A stretch of DNA of 64,000 bases, taken from positions 1-64,000 of the forward strand of contig JAOXRT010000027.1 in the NCBI GenBank assembly GCA_025800365.1. Reading direction: 5' to 3'. This DNA comes from Cellvibrionaceae bacterium. Its GTDB lineage: Bacteria; Pseudomonadota; Gammaproteobacteria; Pseudomonadales; Cellvibrionaceae. The translations under genes were made by a program, and so were the position numbers. The notes under the pieces were generated by a model that had not been told where the DNA came from, did no database searches, and worked only from the letters and a program-made list of their open reading frames with translations. Of this stretch, positions 18,459-26,399 are shown piece by piece. Positions within the stretch are counted from its first letter, which is position 1; each line of letters starts with the position of its first letter.

Positions 18459-19400
18459 TTATTTGGGGGTAATTTGCCCCATTATTTTGCGAAGCTCAGG
18501 CTCCACAATTTCAATATCATCCTGATATTTCAACAATAGGCTCAGGGTATCTCTCACCCACTTTTCATCAAGGCTATCAACATTTAACAGTAATAAAGCA
18601 CGCGCCCAATCGATAGACTCACTAATCGCCGGCACTTTCTTTAAAGCCATCTGGCGCAACTCGTGCACAAAAGCGACCAGCTGGTCTCGCAAGCTGCCAT
18701 CCATATCAGGAACTTGGCTGGCGATAATTTGATTTTCCAATGCCGTCTCCGGGAATGGGATATGAAGATGCAAACAGCGACGCTTCAGTGCATCTCCAAG
18801 CTCACGCGTATTATTACTGGTAAGAAAAACAATTGGTTTGCTTTTGGCTTTTACCGTTCCAATTTCTGGAATTGATACCTGGTAATCTGACAGCAGTTCC
18901 AATAGAAAAGCTTCAAACTCTTGATCGGACTTATCAATTTCATCGATCAATAAGACCGCGCCATCTGGCTCTCGTAAAGCTTGCAGCAATGGTCGGGTTT
19001 CTAAAAACTGCTCTGAGTAAAAGATATCGCCAAAGGAGTGCAGTCGCTCAACCGATTCATCCAAACCTCTAGCACCACGCATTACATCGCCCAGCTGATC
19101 TTTTAATACCTGGGTATAAAGCAGCTGCTTGCCGTACTTCCATTCATATAGTGCTTTGGCCTCATCTAAACCTTCATAACACTGCATACGAATCAGTGGC
19201 GCAGCTAAATACTCAGCCGTTACCTTCGCCAGCTCTGTTTTACCAACACCAGGAGGGCCTTCAACGAGAATAGGTTTTTGTAAATGGCAAGCTAGATACA
19301 CAGCTGTAGCGATTGGGTCGCTACAAATGTATCCACGCTTTTCAAATGCTTCTTGCAAAACTTCTGGCGAAGCGATCTTATCTGCGTGCTTAATAATCAT
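18459..19400 (-). CDS. MoxR-family AAA+ ATPase
   Basis: Chaperone-like ATPase of 313 residues. Walker A is GPPGVGKTE (48-56), Walker B is LLIDEIDKSD (150-159), sensor 1 is FLTSNN and the arginine finger region is ALKRRC. A C-terminal lid domain follows. Paired with the CoxE-like VWA gene downstream, it forms the standard MoxR-VWA module. It is 11 bp downstream of the nitroreductase gene, so all are probably one operon. Confidence 0.93.
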   Translation of the reverse strand: MIIKHADKIASPEVLQEAFEKRGYICSDPIATAVYLACHLQKPILVEGPPGVGKTELAKVTAEYLAAPLIRMQCYEGLDEAKALYEWKYGKQLLYTQVLKDQLGDVMRGARGLDESVERLHSFGDIFYSEQFLETRPLLQALREPDGAVLLIDEIDKSDQEFEAFLLELLSDYQVSIPEIGTVKAKSKPIVFLTSNNTRELGDALKRRCLHLHIPFPETALENQIIASQVPDMDGSLRDQLVAFVHELRQMALKKVPAISESIDWARALLLLNVDSLDEKWVRDTLSLLLKYQDDIEIVEPELRKIMGQITPK

Positions 19401-19411
19401 GCCAAGTGTAC

Positions 19412-20101
19412 CTATTCGTAGAAGCTTACGTTTTCACCTAAGTCGGCGCGAACAGTTCGGGTGTTATTGGCGGCGTGGCTTTTATCCTCGTAACCGAATG
19501 AAATACCACAAAGGATTTGCATGCTGTCATCTTCAGGCAAACCCAGCTCTTTACGAACCAGATCGGGGTAATAAGCCAATGCACCTTGAATGCAACTACC
19601 CACACCGTAAGACTCCATAACAAGATTTAAAGTCTGTAAATAAATGCCCACATCTAAGGCATTCACAATACCGAAGCTCTTTGGCATTGCGATAAAGGCA
19701 ACATGTGGCGCACCAAAGAAATCATAGTTACGCAACATGGCCGCGCCACGACCAGCTTTGTCACCACGCTCGATACCCATGGAACCGTATAACGCATAAG
19801 CGCAATCTACCTGACGCTGGCGATATTCATCGAAGAAACCTAATGTCACATCGAAATCGGGCTTGGAAGGCGCACCACCAACAATGGCCTCAGCCAGGCT
19901 TTTGGCAAACTGACGGCAGCGCTCACCTGAAATAACGTAGGCCTGCCAAGGCTGAGTATTACAGTTGGAAGGAGCTTGCTGGGACTTTTGAAAAATTTCC
20001 TGCAGAACTGGCTTCTCAATTACCTGATCGGTAAAACCGCGCACACTGTAGCGGTGCTCTAGCAAAGAAAATAAATCTGTTTCCTGGGGGGTAATACTCA
20101 T
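19412..20101 (-). CDS. Nitroreductase family protein
   Basis: FMN-dependent NAD(P)H oxidoreductase of 229 residues. The N-terminal HRYSVRGFTDQVI and QQAPSNCNTQPWQAYVI motifs bind FMN phosphate and isoalloxazine. The middle has GAPHVAFIAMPK, and the C-terminal part has SYGVGSCIQGALA and CGISFGYED. The natural substrate (nitroaromatics, quinones or enoates) cannot be told. It is the first gene of the minus-strand operon with moxR and diverges from the amidohydrolase at 20363 across 261 bp. Confidence 0.92.
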   Translation of the reverse strand: MSITPQETDLFSLLEHRYSVRGFTDQVIEKPVLQEIFQKSQQAPSNCNTQPWQAYVISGERCRQFAKSLAEAIVGGAPSKPDFDVTLGFFDEYRQRQVDCAYALYGSMGIERGDKAGRGAAMLRNYDFFGAPHVAFIAMPKSFGIVNALDVGIYLQTLNLVMESYGVGSCIQGALAYYPDLVRKELGLPEDDSMQILCGISFGYEDKSHAANNTRTVRADLGENVSFYE

Positions 20102-20362
20102 GCCTTGGACCTATCCTTCTTTAAACCTACTGACTTTTTAGCTAGTTGGAGACTACGACAATCAACCTTCAGCTGTTTGACACTACCTTAACGCGCAAAT
20201 GGCGTTTGTCTATGCCAAAAACGTCTTTTCTATCGACTGCTAGGGCCAAAGCAGGCTTTTCTATTCGGCGAGGCCAACAACTGTCACTTTTGGCCAAGTA
20301 GCGCGGGCCAAAATTTGATAGCCTGAACAATTTCAGCCAATCAACAATAATTAGAGGCGCAC

Positions 20363-22078
20363 ATGTCGCTATTAAAAACCTTAATCAAGGCCTTAACCGG
20401 GCTTGCATTGCTACTGACAATCGTCGTAGTTGCCGTTTATATGCATTTCAATCCACAGCCAGAAGACGAGCAAGCCTTCATCAATGCCCGAATTTTGACC
20501 ATGAACAGCAATGATGAAGTTGCCGAAGCGATGTACGTAAAGCGCGACAAGATTGTCGCTGTTGGCAGCAATGAAGAGATCAAAAAGCTACTTAAAAACC
20601 CATCACTTGCTCGAGATATGGCAGGCAAAACCATCATGCCAGGTATTATCGATGCCCATGGTCATTTTCCCGGTTCAGGCTTGGCGGCCGTGGCAGCCGA
20701 TTTAAATAGCCCGCCAATTAACGAAGTAAAGACGGTTGCCGATGCGCTTGCTCGGCTGCGTGCACAGGTTGAAAAAAGCCCTAAAGGCAGCTGGGTGTAT
20801 GCGTACGGCTATGATGATACACAAATTGCCGAACAGCGGTTTTTAACGCGCCTTGAGCTGGACAGCATTTCTACCGAGCACAACATTTATGTAAACCATA
20901 TATCCGGGCATATGGGCATGGCCAACAGCATGGCTTTTGCTTCGGTGGGTTACGATAAAAATACCAAAGACCCTGAAGGCGGCGTTATAGTACGCAGCGA
21001 AGACGGTGAGCTGGCAGGTTTGGTAGAGGAAAATGCTCAATATCCATTGGTAATGAAAGCTCTAGATCTTGGCCTAAAACAGTTTTATGCCATGTCCCGC
21101 TTCGCCAGTGAAAATTACCTGCAAGAAGGGGTAACCTCTGCCCAGGTCGGCTTGGCCAGCAAAAAATTCATCACCCCAATTTCGGCTTTTGGCAAGCTTG
21201 GCATTTATCCACAGCGCGTCGTCATGTGGCCCGATTTAGAAGCTGCCAGAGCAATTCAAGCAGGAGAGCTTAGCGTTAATAATATTGAAAGCGACAGGGT
21301 AAAAGTTGGTGCCCTAAAGTTAATTACCGATGGTTCCATTCAAGGCTATACCGGCTTCCTAGGCCACCCTTACCATGTGCCGGCCGAAGGCAAAGACGAT
21401 GACTATCGTGGCTACCCAACCATGAACAAAGAAGAGTTGTTTGCCAGCGTTGCAGAGTTCCATAAAGCGGGCTGGCAAATAGCCCTACACGGCAATGGCG
21501 ACGCTGCTATCGACCTGATTATTGAAGCCTTTCGCGAGGCCCAAAAAGCCCATCCAAGAGAAGATGCCCGCCCGATTATTATTCACGCTCAAATGACCCG
21601 TGATGATCAATTAGATCAATTTGCAGAACTCGGTATGAGCCCAAGTTTTTTTAATAGCCATGTTTACTACTGGGGCGATCGTCACAAAGCATTATTTATG
21701 GGGCCGGAGCGTGCAGCAAGAATGAGCCCGATGGCGGGCGCTAAAGCGAGAAACGTACCTTTCACCTTACACCTAGATACACCCATTGTGCCAATGACAC
21801 CATTCTTAGCAGCTTGGTCTGCAGTCACCCGCGAGACATCCAGCGGTGATGTCTTAGGCCCTGAGCAAGCTATTAGCGCCATGGAAGCCTTAAGGGCTAT
21901 CACCATCGATGCTGCTTGGCAGATATTTGCCGAACAAGAGCTAGGTTCATTAGAAGCTGGGAAGTTAGCCGATTTTATCGTCTTAGATAGAGACCCGCTG
22001 GCAAGCCCAGAAGAGCTACGCAATACACAAGTGATAGAAACTGTTATCGGCGGTGTGCAGCGCTATAGCAAACCTTAA
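20363..22078 (+). CDS. Membrane-anchored amidohydrolase, YtcJ-like
   Basis: Metal-dependent hydrolase of 571 residues. A single N-terminal hydrophobic helix (about 11-27) suggests membrane anchoring with a periplasmic catalytic domain. The metal site is PGIIDAHGHFPGSG (about 92-105), with later LHGNGDAAIDLIIEAF, IIHAQMTRDDQLDQFAELG and the final LEAGKLADFIVLDRDP typical of amidohydrolase 3/YtcJ proteins. The substrate is unknown. A GAGG-type ribosome-binding site precedes the ATG. The 261-bp gap to the divergent nitroreductase carries several GGCCAA-type motifs but no clear operator. Confidence 0.85.
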   Translation: MSLLKTLIKALTGLALLLTIVVVAVYMHFNPQPEDEQAFINARILTMNSNDEVAEAMYVKRDKIVAVGSNEEIKKLLKNPSLARDMAGKTIMPGIIDAHGHFPGSGLAAVAADLNSPPINEVKTVADALARLRAQVEKSPKGSWVYAYGYDDTQIAEQRFLTRLELDSISTEHNIYVNHISGHMGMANSMAFASVGYDKNTKDPEGGVIVRSEDGELAGLVEENAQYPLVMKALDLGLKQFYAMSRFASENYLQEGVTSAQVGLASKKFITPISAFGKLGIYPQRVVMWPDLEAARAIQAGELSVNNIESDRVKVGALKLITDGSIQGYTGFLGHPYHVPAEGKDDDYRGYPTMNKEELFASVAEFHKAGWQIALHGNGDAAIDLIIEAFREAQKAHPREDARPIIIHAQMTRDDQLDQFAELGMSPSFFNSHVYYWGDRHKALFMGPERAARMSPMAGAKARNVPFTLHLDTPIVPMTPFLAAWSAVTRETSSGDVLGPEQAISAMEALRAITIDAAWQIFAEQELGSLEAGKLADFIVLDRDPLASPEELRNTQVIETVIGGVQRYSKP

Positions 22079-22122
22079 GCTTTTAACTGAAAACTGATCG
22101 AAACGATAAAACTCGGTGGTGG

Positions 22123-22695
22123 CTAAGCCCCCATGGCTTGTTCACCACTGAGAAGCTGACAATACTCACCAGCTAAATTACTTAAAAAGATATCGTGCAC
22201 TTGCTCAGCGCTAAAATGAGCCCCCGATAAACTATCTATTGCTTGAGCAGGGCAGCATTCCGGCACGAGATAATTTTTAAAACCAAGCCCAGCTGCCATT
22301 CTAAGCGTCGCATCCACAGAGTTATTTAACAGCACCCCTGTAAAGATAAGCTCTTCAATACCACGAGCCCTAAGTATCTCTTCCAGTTCAGTTTGCGCAA
22401 AGGCACAATTCTCACCCTTGCTTAGCACTAGCTCACCTACCATCGGCTCCAGCTCGGCTTTAAAATCAAACCAAGGCGATGATTGATGATACGGAGAATC
22501 TGGAAATCTCGATGAATGGCGAATATGAATCACCGGTCGTTGTTGCGCTCGCCAGTAGGCCAGCAGCTCTGCGCAAGCCGATTCTGCCTCAGGATGACTG
22601 CGAGACAAGTCACCGAAATGATCGATAGCCTGCTGCCAGTCAATAATAAGTAACGCTGGCGTTGAGGTTTGAAACTGAAAATGAGAGTTGTCCAC
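22123..22695 (-). CDS. Isochorismatase-like hydrolase lacking the usual cysteine
   Basis: Cysteine-hydrolase-fold protein of 190 residues. Asp19 (LIIDWQQ) and Lys93 (VLSKGENCAF) of the usual Asp-Lys-Cys triad are present. The third position reads TGVLLNNSVDAT, so Ser126 replaces the nucleophilic Cys of GV.TN.CV..T. True isochorismatases such as PhzD do without a Cys nucleophile, while nicotinamidases need it, so either an isochorismatase-type reaction or loss of activity is possible. It is transcribed toward the amidohydrolase (convergent), with 44 bp between the stops. Confidence 0.82.
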   Translation of the reverse strand: MDNSHFQFQTSTPALLIIDWQQAIDHFGDLSRSHPEAESACAELLAYWRAQQRPVIHIRHSSRFPDSPYHQSSPWFDFKAELEPMVGELVLSKGENCAFAQTELEEILRARGIEELIFTGVLLNNSVDATLRMAAGLGFKNYLVPECCPAQAIDSLSGAHFSAEQVHDIFLSNLAGEYCQLLSGEQAMGA

Positions 22696-22735
22696 TGTAT
22701 TTCCCTCTGTGTAGCAAAAGGCAGTGTCAGAAACA

Positions 22736-22762
22736 AAAACAGGAGCCTAAGCTCCTGTTTTA
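22736..22762 (-). terminator. Terminator after the exbD-like gene
   Basis: AAAACAGGAGC and GCTCCTGTTTT form a perfect stem with a 4-base loop, followed on the minus strand by a T-rich run. It lies 22 bp past the exbD-like stop. Confidence 0.85.
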
Positions 22763-22784
22763 TTGCACCGTTAGATATTAAAGC

Positions 22785-23207
22785 TTAGCGCTTCTTGATG
22801 TCTGGTGCCAAAGATACGTTATAAACGTTTGCTTCACGTGCCGCGTCAGCAATTGCAATGTACTTTTCAGCACTCGCTTTACCGTCAGCCTTGATAATTA
22901 CAGAAGCTTTAGGGTTCTCTGCGCTCATACGCTCAATGTTTGCGCGTACCGCACGAACATCTACGCGACGACCTTCCATCCAAATTTCGTCAGTAGCAGT
23001 TACTTCTACTAGGATGTTTTGTGGGGCATCTGGTGGCGGAGGATTATCATTTTCAGGCGGAATGTTCACGCCGATACCCACTTCCTTCACAAAAGAGGCC
23101 GTTACAATAAAGAAGATCAGCATGATGAATACAACGTCCAGCATGGGCGTTAGGTCAATATCAGCTTTTTCTTCAACTTCAACTTTGTTCTTCTTACGAC
23201 GGCTCAT
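22785..23207 (-). CDS. ExbD/TolR family biopolymer transport protein (orphan)
   Basis: The 140-residue inner-membrane protein has a short basic cytoplasmic N-terminus, one membrane helix (about 22-42) with the essential Asp in DLTPMLDVVFIML, and a periplasmic domain with VIIKADGKASAEKYIAIADAA. ExbD/TolR couples the proton motive force through ExbB/TolQ to TonB- or TolA-type partners. No exbB, tonB or tolQ lies next to it, and a terminator follows, so it is either a single-gene unit or works with distant partners. A proline/asparagine-rich hinge (PPENDNPPPPDAP) follows the helix. Confidence 0.92.
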   Translation of the reverse strand: MSRRKKNKVEVEEKADIDLTPMLDVVFIMLIFFIVTASFVKEVGIGVNIPPENDNPPPPDAPQNILVEVTATDEIWMEGRRVDVRAVRANIERMSAENPKASVIIKADGKASAEKYIAIADAAREANVYNVSLAPDIKKR

Positions 23208-23308
23208 TATTGCTCCGTTATTCTAGTCTTGATTTACTCTGCTGGTATCTCCAATGTCCTGAGCAAACCACTAGCCGGTGAGGTAAAGCTTAGCTATTTA
23301 AGCTTTGC

Positions 23309-23329
23309 CACACTAATAGTGTGTTTTTT
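23309..23329 (+). terminator. Terminator-like hairpin in the exbD upstream region
   Basis: CACACT AAT AGTGTG is followed by six T residues on the plus strand, yet no plus-strand gene lies upstream within this gap. Confidence 0.5.
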
Positions 23330-23489
23330 GTTCAGATTGGGAACCTGCTATTTTATCATCGCCTTGGGCAGCTAGTGCCAGCAAGGATGACATGTTAGCG
23401 GTTTTACTTGCACAGGCCAAGTGGCAAGTCACCATAATCTGCATGGTGTTGAGCTTTATGCTGCAGCCGCCCGTAATTCCGAGCCCTAT

Positions 23490-23515
23490 ATAGAGCACTT
23501 CAGCGCTCTATTTTT
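23490..23515 (+). terminator. Second terminator-like hairpin before the aldehyde dehydrogenase
   Basis: ATAGAGC and GCTCTAT enclose an 8-base loop and are followed by TTTT on the plus strand. Confidence 0.45.
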
Positions 23516-23700
23516 ACCCAATCACGCCAAAGCCTCTGCTCAAGGAGCGCGCATTAGTACATTTGTGCAATATTTTGCTAATGTGCCAACTGCTGTCATT
23601 GGGGTTCCTGGCTTATCGCCTAGATCACCCCATATTAAGCGGCGCTCTAAATACCAGATAATATTAACAACGAAATCCGACACAGCAGGAGACCCGCACC

Positions 23701-25137
23701 ATGAACCAAGCGGCCAGCCCTAATTTAAACGTTGAAGCCTCTGCTCAACGTGTACAAGAAACATACGAAAAGCAGCGTCAGGCTTACCTGGCAAATCCAT
23801 ACCCAGAGTATGAAGAGCGCCTAGCCAATCTGCAAAAGTTAGAAAACATTCTAAAGAACAACCGCGTTGCCATTACCGAGGCAATCAATAAAGACTATGG
23901 CAACCGCTCTATTCATGAGACAGAGTTTCTTGAGCTATTTGGTTCAATTGATGGCATCAAGTATTGCCGCAAGCAACTGAAAAGCTGGATGAAACCGCAG
24001 AAGCGCCACACTTCTATATGGTTTTTTGGCGGCAAGAATAAGGTGCTACCACAACCAAAAGGTGTCGTAGGTATTGTGGTACCGTGGAACTATCCGCTGT
24101 TCCTTTGCATGAGCCCGCTGGCCAATGTGCTCGCAGCTGGCAACCGCGCCATGATCAAAATGGCCGCCAACTCGCAGAATTTATGTCGTTTGTTAGCCGA
24201 CCTAGTCAACAAAGAGTTTGGTGAAGACACCTTAGCAATTTTACCGGGTGTAAGTGCTTCAGATTTCACCGACATGCCTTATGACCATTTGGTATTTACC
24301 GGCTCTCCAAATGTTGGGCGTCAGGTGATGGAAAAAGCCTCTAAGCACCTAACCCCAGTTACCCTAGAACTTGGGGGCAAGTCACCGTGTATTGTTGCCG
24401 AAGACTATGACATCGAACTCGCTTGTGAGCGTATTTTACAAGGTAAACTGTATAACGCAGGTCAAACCTGTGTTGCCCCAGACTATGTCTTCTTACCCGA
24501 AAGCAAAGCGGATGCTTTTATTGAGCATGCGAAAAAAATCGTTCCCCAACGCTATCCTAATCTAGAAACCAAGGATTTCACCGCCATCATCGACAAGCGA
24601 GCCTACTCTCGTTTGCTGCAGACTTTAGATGATGCCAAAGAAAAAGGTGCCCAAGTTGTCAATCTGCTTGGTGATGTGGAACCTAGCGATGACTTAGAAA
24701 AGATCCCGCCGACTTTGATTCTCGATAGCACGACTGAAATGACCGTTATGCAAGAAGAGATCTTTGGCCCGATTATGCCGGTGAAGACCTATCGCGATAT
24801 CAACGAAGTCATCGAATTTATTAATGTTCGTGAGCGCCCCTTGGCACTTTATCTATTCAGTAAAGATAAGCCACTGCAGGACAGAGTGATTAAGAATACA
24901 ATTTCTGGCGGCGTAAGCTTGAACGACGTCATGATGCACGTAGCGCAGCACGATATTCCGTTTGGAGGCGTCGGAAATAGTGGTATGGGCCACTATCATG
25001 GCAAAGAAGGTTTTATTGAGTTTTCCAAATTAAGGCCTATTTTCCAGCAGGCTCCGAGCCCAGGTACTAAGTACATGGTTGCCCCCTTTGGCAAAACCAT
25101 GGACTTTATGCTGCGTATGATGCTGGGTAAGCGATAG
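23701..25137 (+). CDS. Aldehyde dehydrogenase (coniferyl-aldehyde-dehydrogenase type)
   Basis: NAD(P)-dependent enzyme that oxidises aldehydes to acids; 478 residues, short like class 3 and CalB-type members. The Rossmann motif GIVVPWNYPLFL is near 124-135, the general base Glu223 lies in TLELGGKSP and the nucleophile Cys257 in YNAGQTCVAPDY. The C-terminal SLNDVMMHVAQHDIPFGGVGNSGMG region is typical of coniferyl aldehyde dehydrogenases. The real substrate may be an aliphatic or aromatic aldehyde. It is monocistronic, with a strong terminator at 25163. Confidence 0.92.
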   Translation: MNQAASPNLNVEASAQRVQETYEKQRQAYLANPYPEYEERLANLQKLENILKNNRVAITEAINKDYGNRSIHETEFLELFGSIDGIKYCRKQLKSWMKPQKRHTSIWFFGGKNKVLPQPKGVVGIVVPWNYPLFLCMSPLANVLAAGNRAMIKMAANSQNLCRLLADLVNKEFGEDTLAILPGVSASDFTDMPYDHLVFTGSPNVGRQVMEKASKHLTPVTLELGGKSPCIVAEDYDIELACERILQGKLYNAGQTCVAPDYVFLPESKADAFIEHAKKIVPQRYPNLETKDFTAIIDKRAYSRLLQTLDDAKEKGAQVVNLLGDVEPSDDLEKIPPTLILDSTTEMTVMQEEIFGPIMPVKTYRDINEVIEFINVRERPLALYLFSKDKPLQDRVIKNTISGGVSLNDVMMHVAQHDIPFGGVGNSGMGHYHGKEGFIEFSKLRPIFQQAPSPGTKYMVAPFGKTMDFMLRMMLGKR

Positions 25138-25162
25138 CCTTGCGCGACTTAATCCAGAATTA

Positions 25163-25187
25163 AAAAAGGGCCTTAAAGGCCCTTTTT
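25163..25187. terminator. Bidirectional terminator between convergent genes
   Basis: AAAAAGGGCC and GGCCCTTTTT enclose a 5-base loop. It sits between the aldehyde dehydrogenase stop and the convergent stop at 25200, with A- and T-tracts that serve both strands. Confidence 0.9.
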
Positions 25188-25199
25188 ATTCCGTAAACC

Positions 25200-26192
25200 T
25201 TATAGCTTACGCTTGTAGGTTGCAGCTGCTTTATTTCGCTCATCTAAGCGATTAAGAATTGCGGCCATTTCATCAGCTTGTGATTCAGCCTGCTGGCGCT
25301 TGGCTGCTTCGATAGAGGCTTTCTCTTGCGCAATTGCCTCTTTAATTCGCTTTTCTTTTAAGCTCGAACCGGTACGCCCTTTAGCCACGGCGACTTTTGC
25401 TGGTGCTTTAACAGCTGTTTTAGCAGTACTGCTGCTTGCCGAACTCTTCGGCGGCTTACTGCTAAGCGCACTGCGCAATGAGGTTTTCGACTTACTGCTT
25501 TTGCTGGCAGTGGGCTTTTTCTTTTGCGCCAATCGACGTTGTTCGATTTGCAATAACACAGCCTGCATTTCTTTAGCTTCCATACTTGCTTGCTGCTGCC
25601 TTAAAACCGCACGTTGCTCACGCTCGGCCGTAATTGCCTCTTTAATACGCTTTTCTTTACTAGCCGAGCCGCTACGTCCATTGGCCACTTTTTCACTAGC
25701 CGGCAACTCTTCTTTCTCTGCAGCGCGCGGCATTCGAGCACTCTGACCGGTACTCGAAGTATTTTTTTCGTCAGCTACTGCAGTTTTAGCTTTTCTTTCC
25801 AAGCCTTCGGCTGGAATAAGTTCTTCGACCAACTCGCTTTCGTATTCGGCTTTTGCCATCGAAAACAGCTCTCGAATATCGCTACTCACTTGCGTTGCGC
25901 CACTGCGCTTACTGGCACCCTCACTAACGCGGCCTAGCTTGATAGACTTGGCGCCTAAGGTTTCTTTGGCCTCACTCAGTAATTCGCGCAATTCACGGCT
26001 GTTTTCCGCAAACGCCCACTCTTCAACAGAGAAATTTTCTACACCATGCAAGCGAATTGCCGCTTGCAAAGCACCCTCTTGCCCCTCATCCGCTGCGGCT
26101 ACAATTGAAGCCCACTGCGCTTCAATAGATTCCTTGGCTGAGCCTACGTACACATCTTGGCTAACATCACAGCTTACGGTAAAAACAAACAC
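25200..26192 (-). CDS. GIY-YIG-like domain protein with a basic coiled-coil tail
   Basis: I place the start at a GTG (26192), 5 bases after GGGGAG on the minus strand; this gives 330 residues. The first about 85 residues resemble a GIY-YIG nuclease: strand FVFTVSCDV, then DVYVGSAKESIEAQW (YIG strand and helix), then AIRLHGVENFSVEEWAFAE and a final helix ELLSEAKETLGA with the Glu position kept. The catalytic Arg seen in YIG.....RW appears replaced by Gln. The rest is Lys/Ala/Ser-rich and helical, with a twice-repeated module, GR(S/T)GS(A/S).KEKRIKEAI. Nucleic-acid binding is plausible; nuclease activity is doubtful. Confidence 0.7.
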   Translation of the reverse strand: MFVFTVSCDVSQDVYVGSAKESIEAQWASIVAAADEGQEGALQAAIRLHGVENFSVEEWAFAENSRELRELLSEAKETLGAKSIKLGRVSEGASKRSGATQVSSDIRELFSMAKAEYESELVEELIPAEGLERKAKTAVADEKNTSSTGQSARMPRAAEKEELPASEKVANGRSGSASKEKRIKEAITAEREQRAVLRQQQASMEAKEMQAVLLQIEQRRLAQKKKPTASKSSKSKTSLRSALSSKPPKSSASSSTAKTAVKAPAKVAVAKGRTGSSLKEKRIKEAIAQEKASIEAAKRQQAESQADEMAAILNRLDERNKAAATYKRKL

Positions 26193-26399
26193 AAACGCTC
26201 CCCGGCTTAAATAACACCGATACCCCAAAGGGGCCACTCAAAAAGGGTGGCGATTATAATGAGTTCGGCGGGAATTTGTAGCGCCACTGAAGAAAAAACT
26301 AGGATTAACTAAAGCAGGATAAATAATCGGGGATTCCTGCTGCTGGCCATGCCCAGTTATTGGGCATTTGCATTAGCAAAAACTGAAGCTGATGCTTTT

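Larger units (their letters stand above)
23208..23700. other. 493-bp intergenic region with two plus-strand hairpins
   Basis: No convincing gene is visible between the divergent exbD-like and aldehyde dehydrogenase genes. Two hairpins with T-runs on the plus strand lie at 23309-23329 and 23490-23515, separated by about 160 bp. An AAAGCTTA/TAAGCTTT dyad (23285-23306) precedes the first. The gap may hold a small RNA gene. An AGGAGA ribosome-binding site for the aldehyde dehydrogenase lies just before 23701. Confidence 0.45.

Noticed and set aside
23421-23723. Plus-strand open frame upstream of the aldehyde dehydrogenase
   Set aside because: It overlaps the aldehyde dehydrogenase start in another frame, spans a terminator-like hairpin and shows no recognisable protein features.
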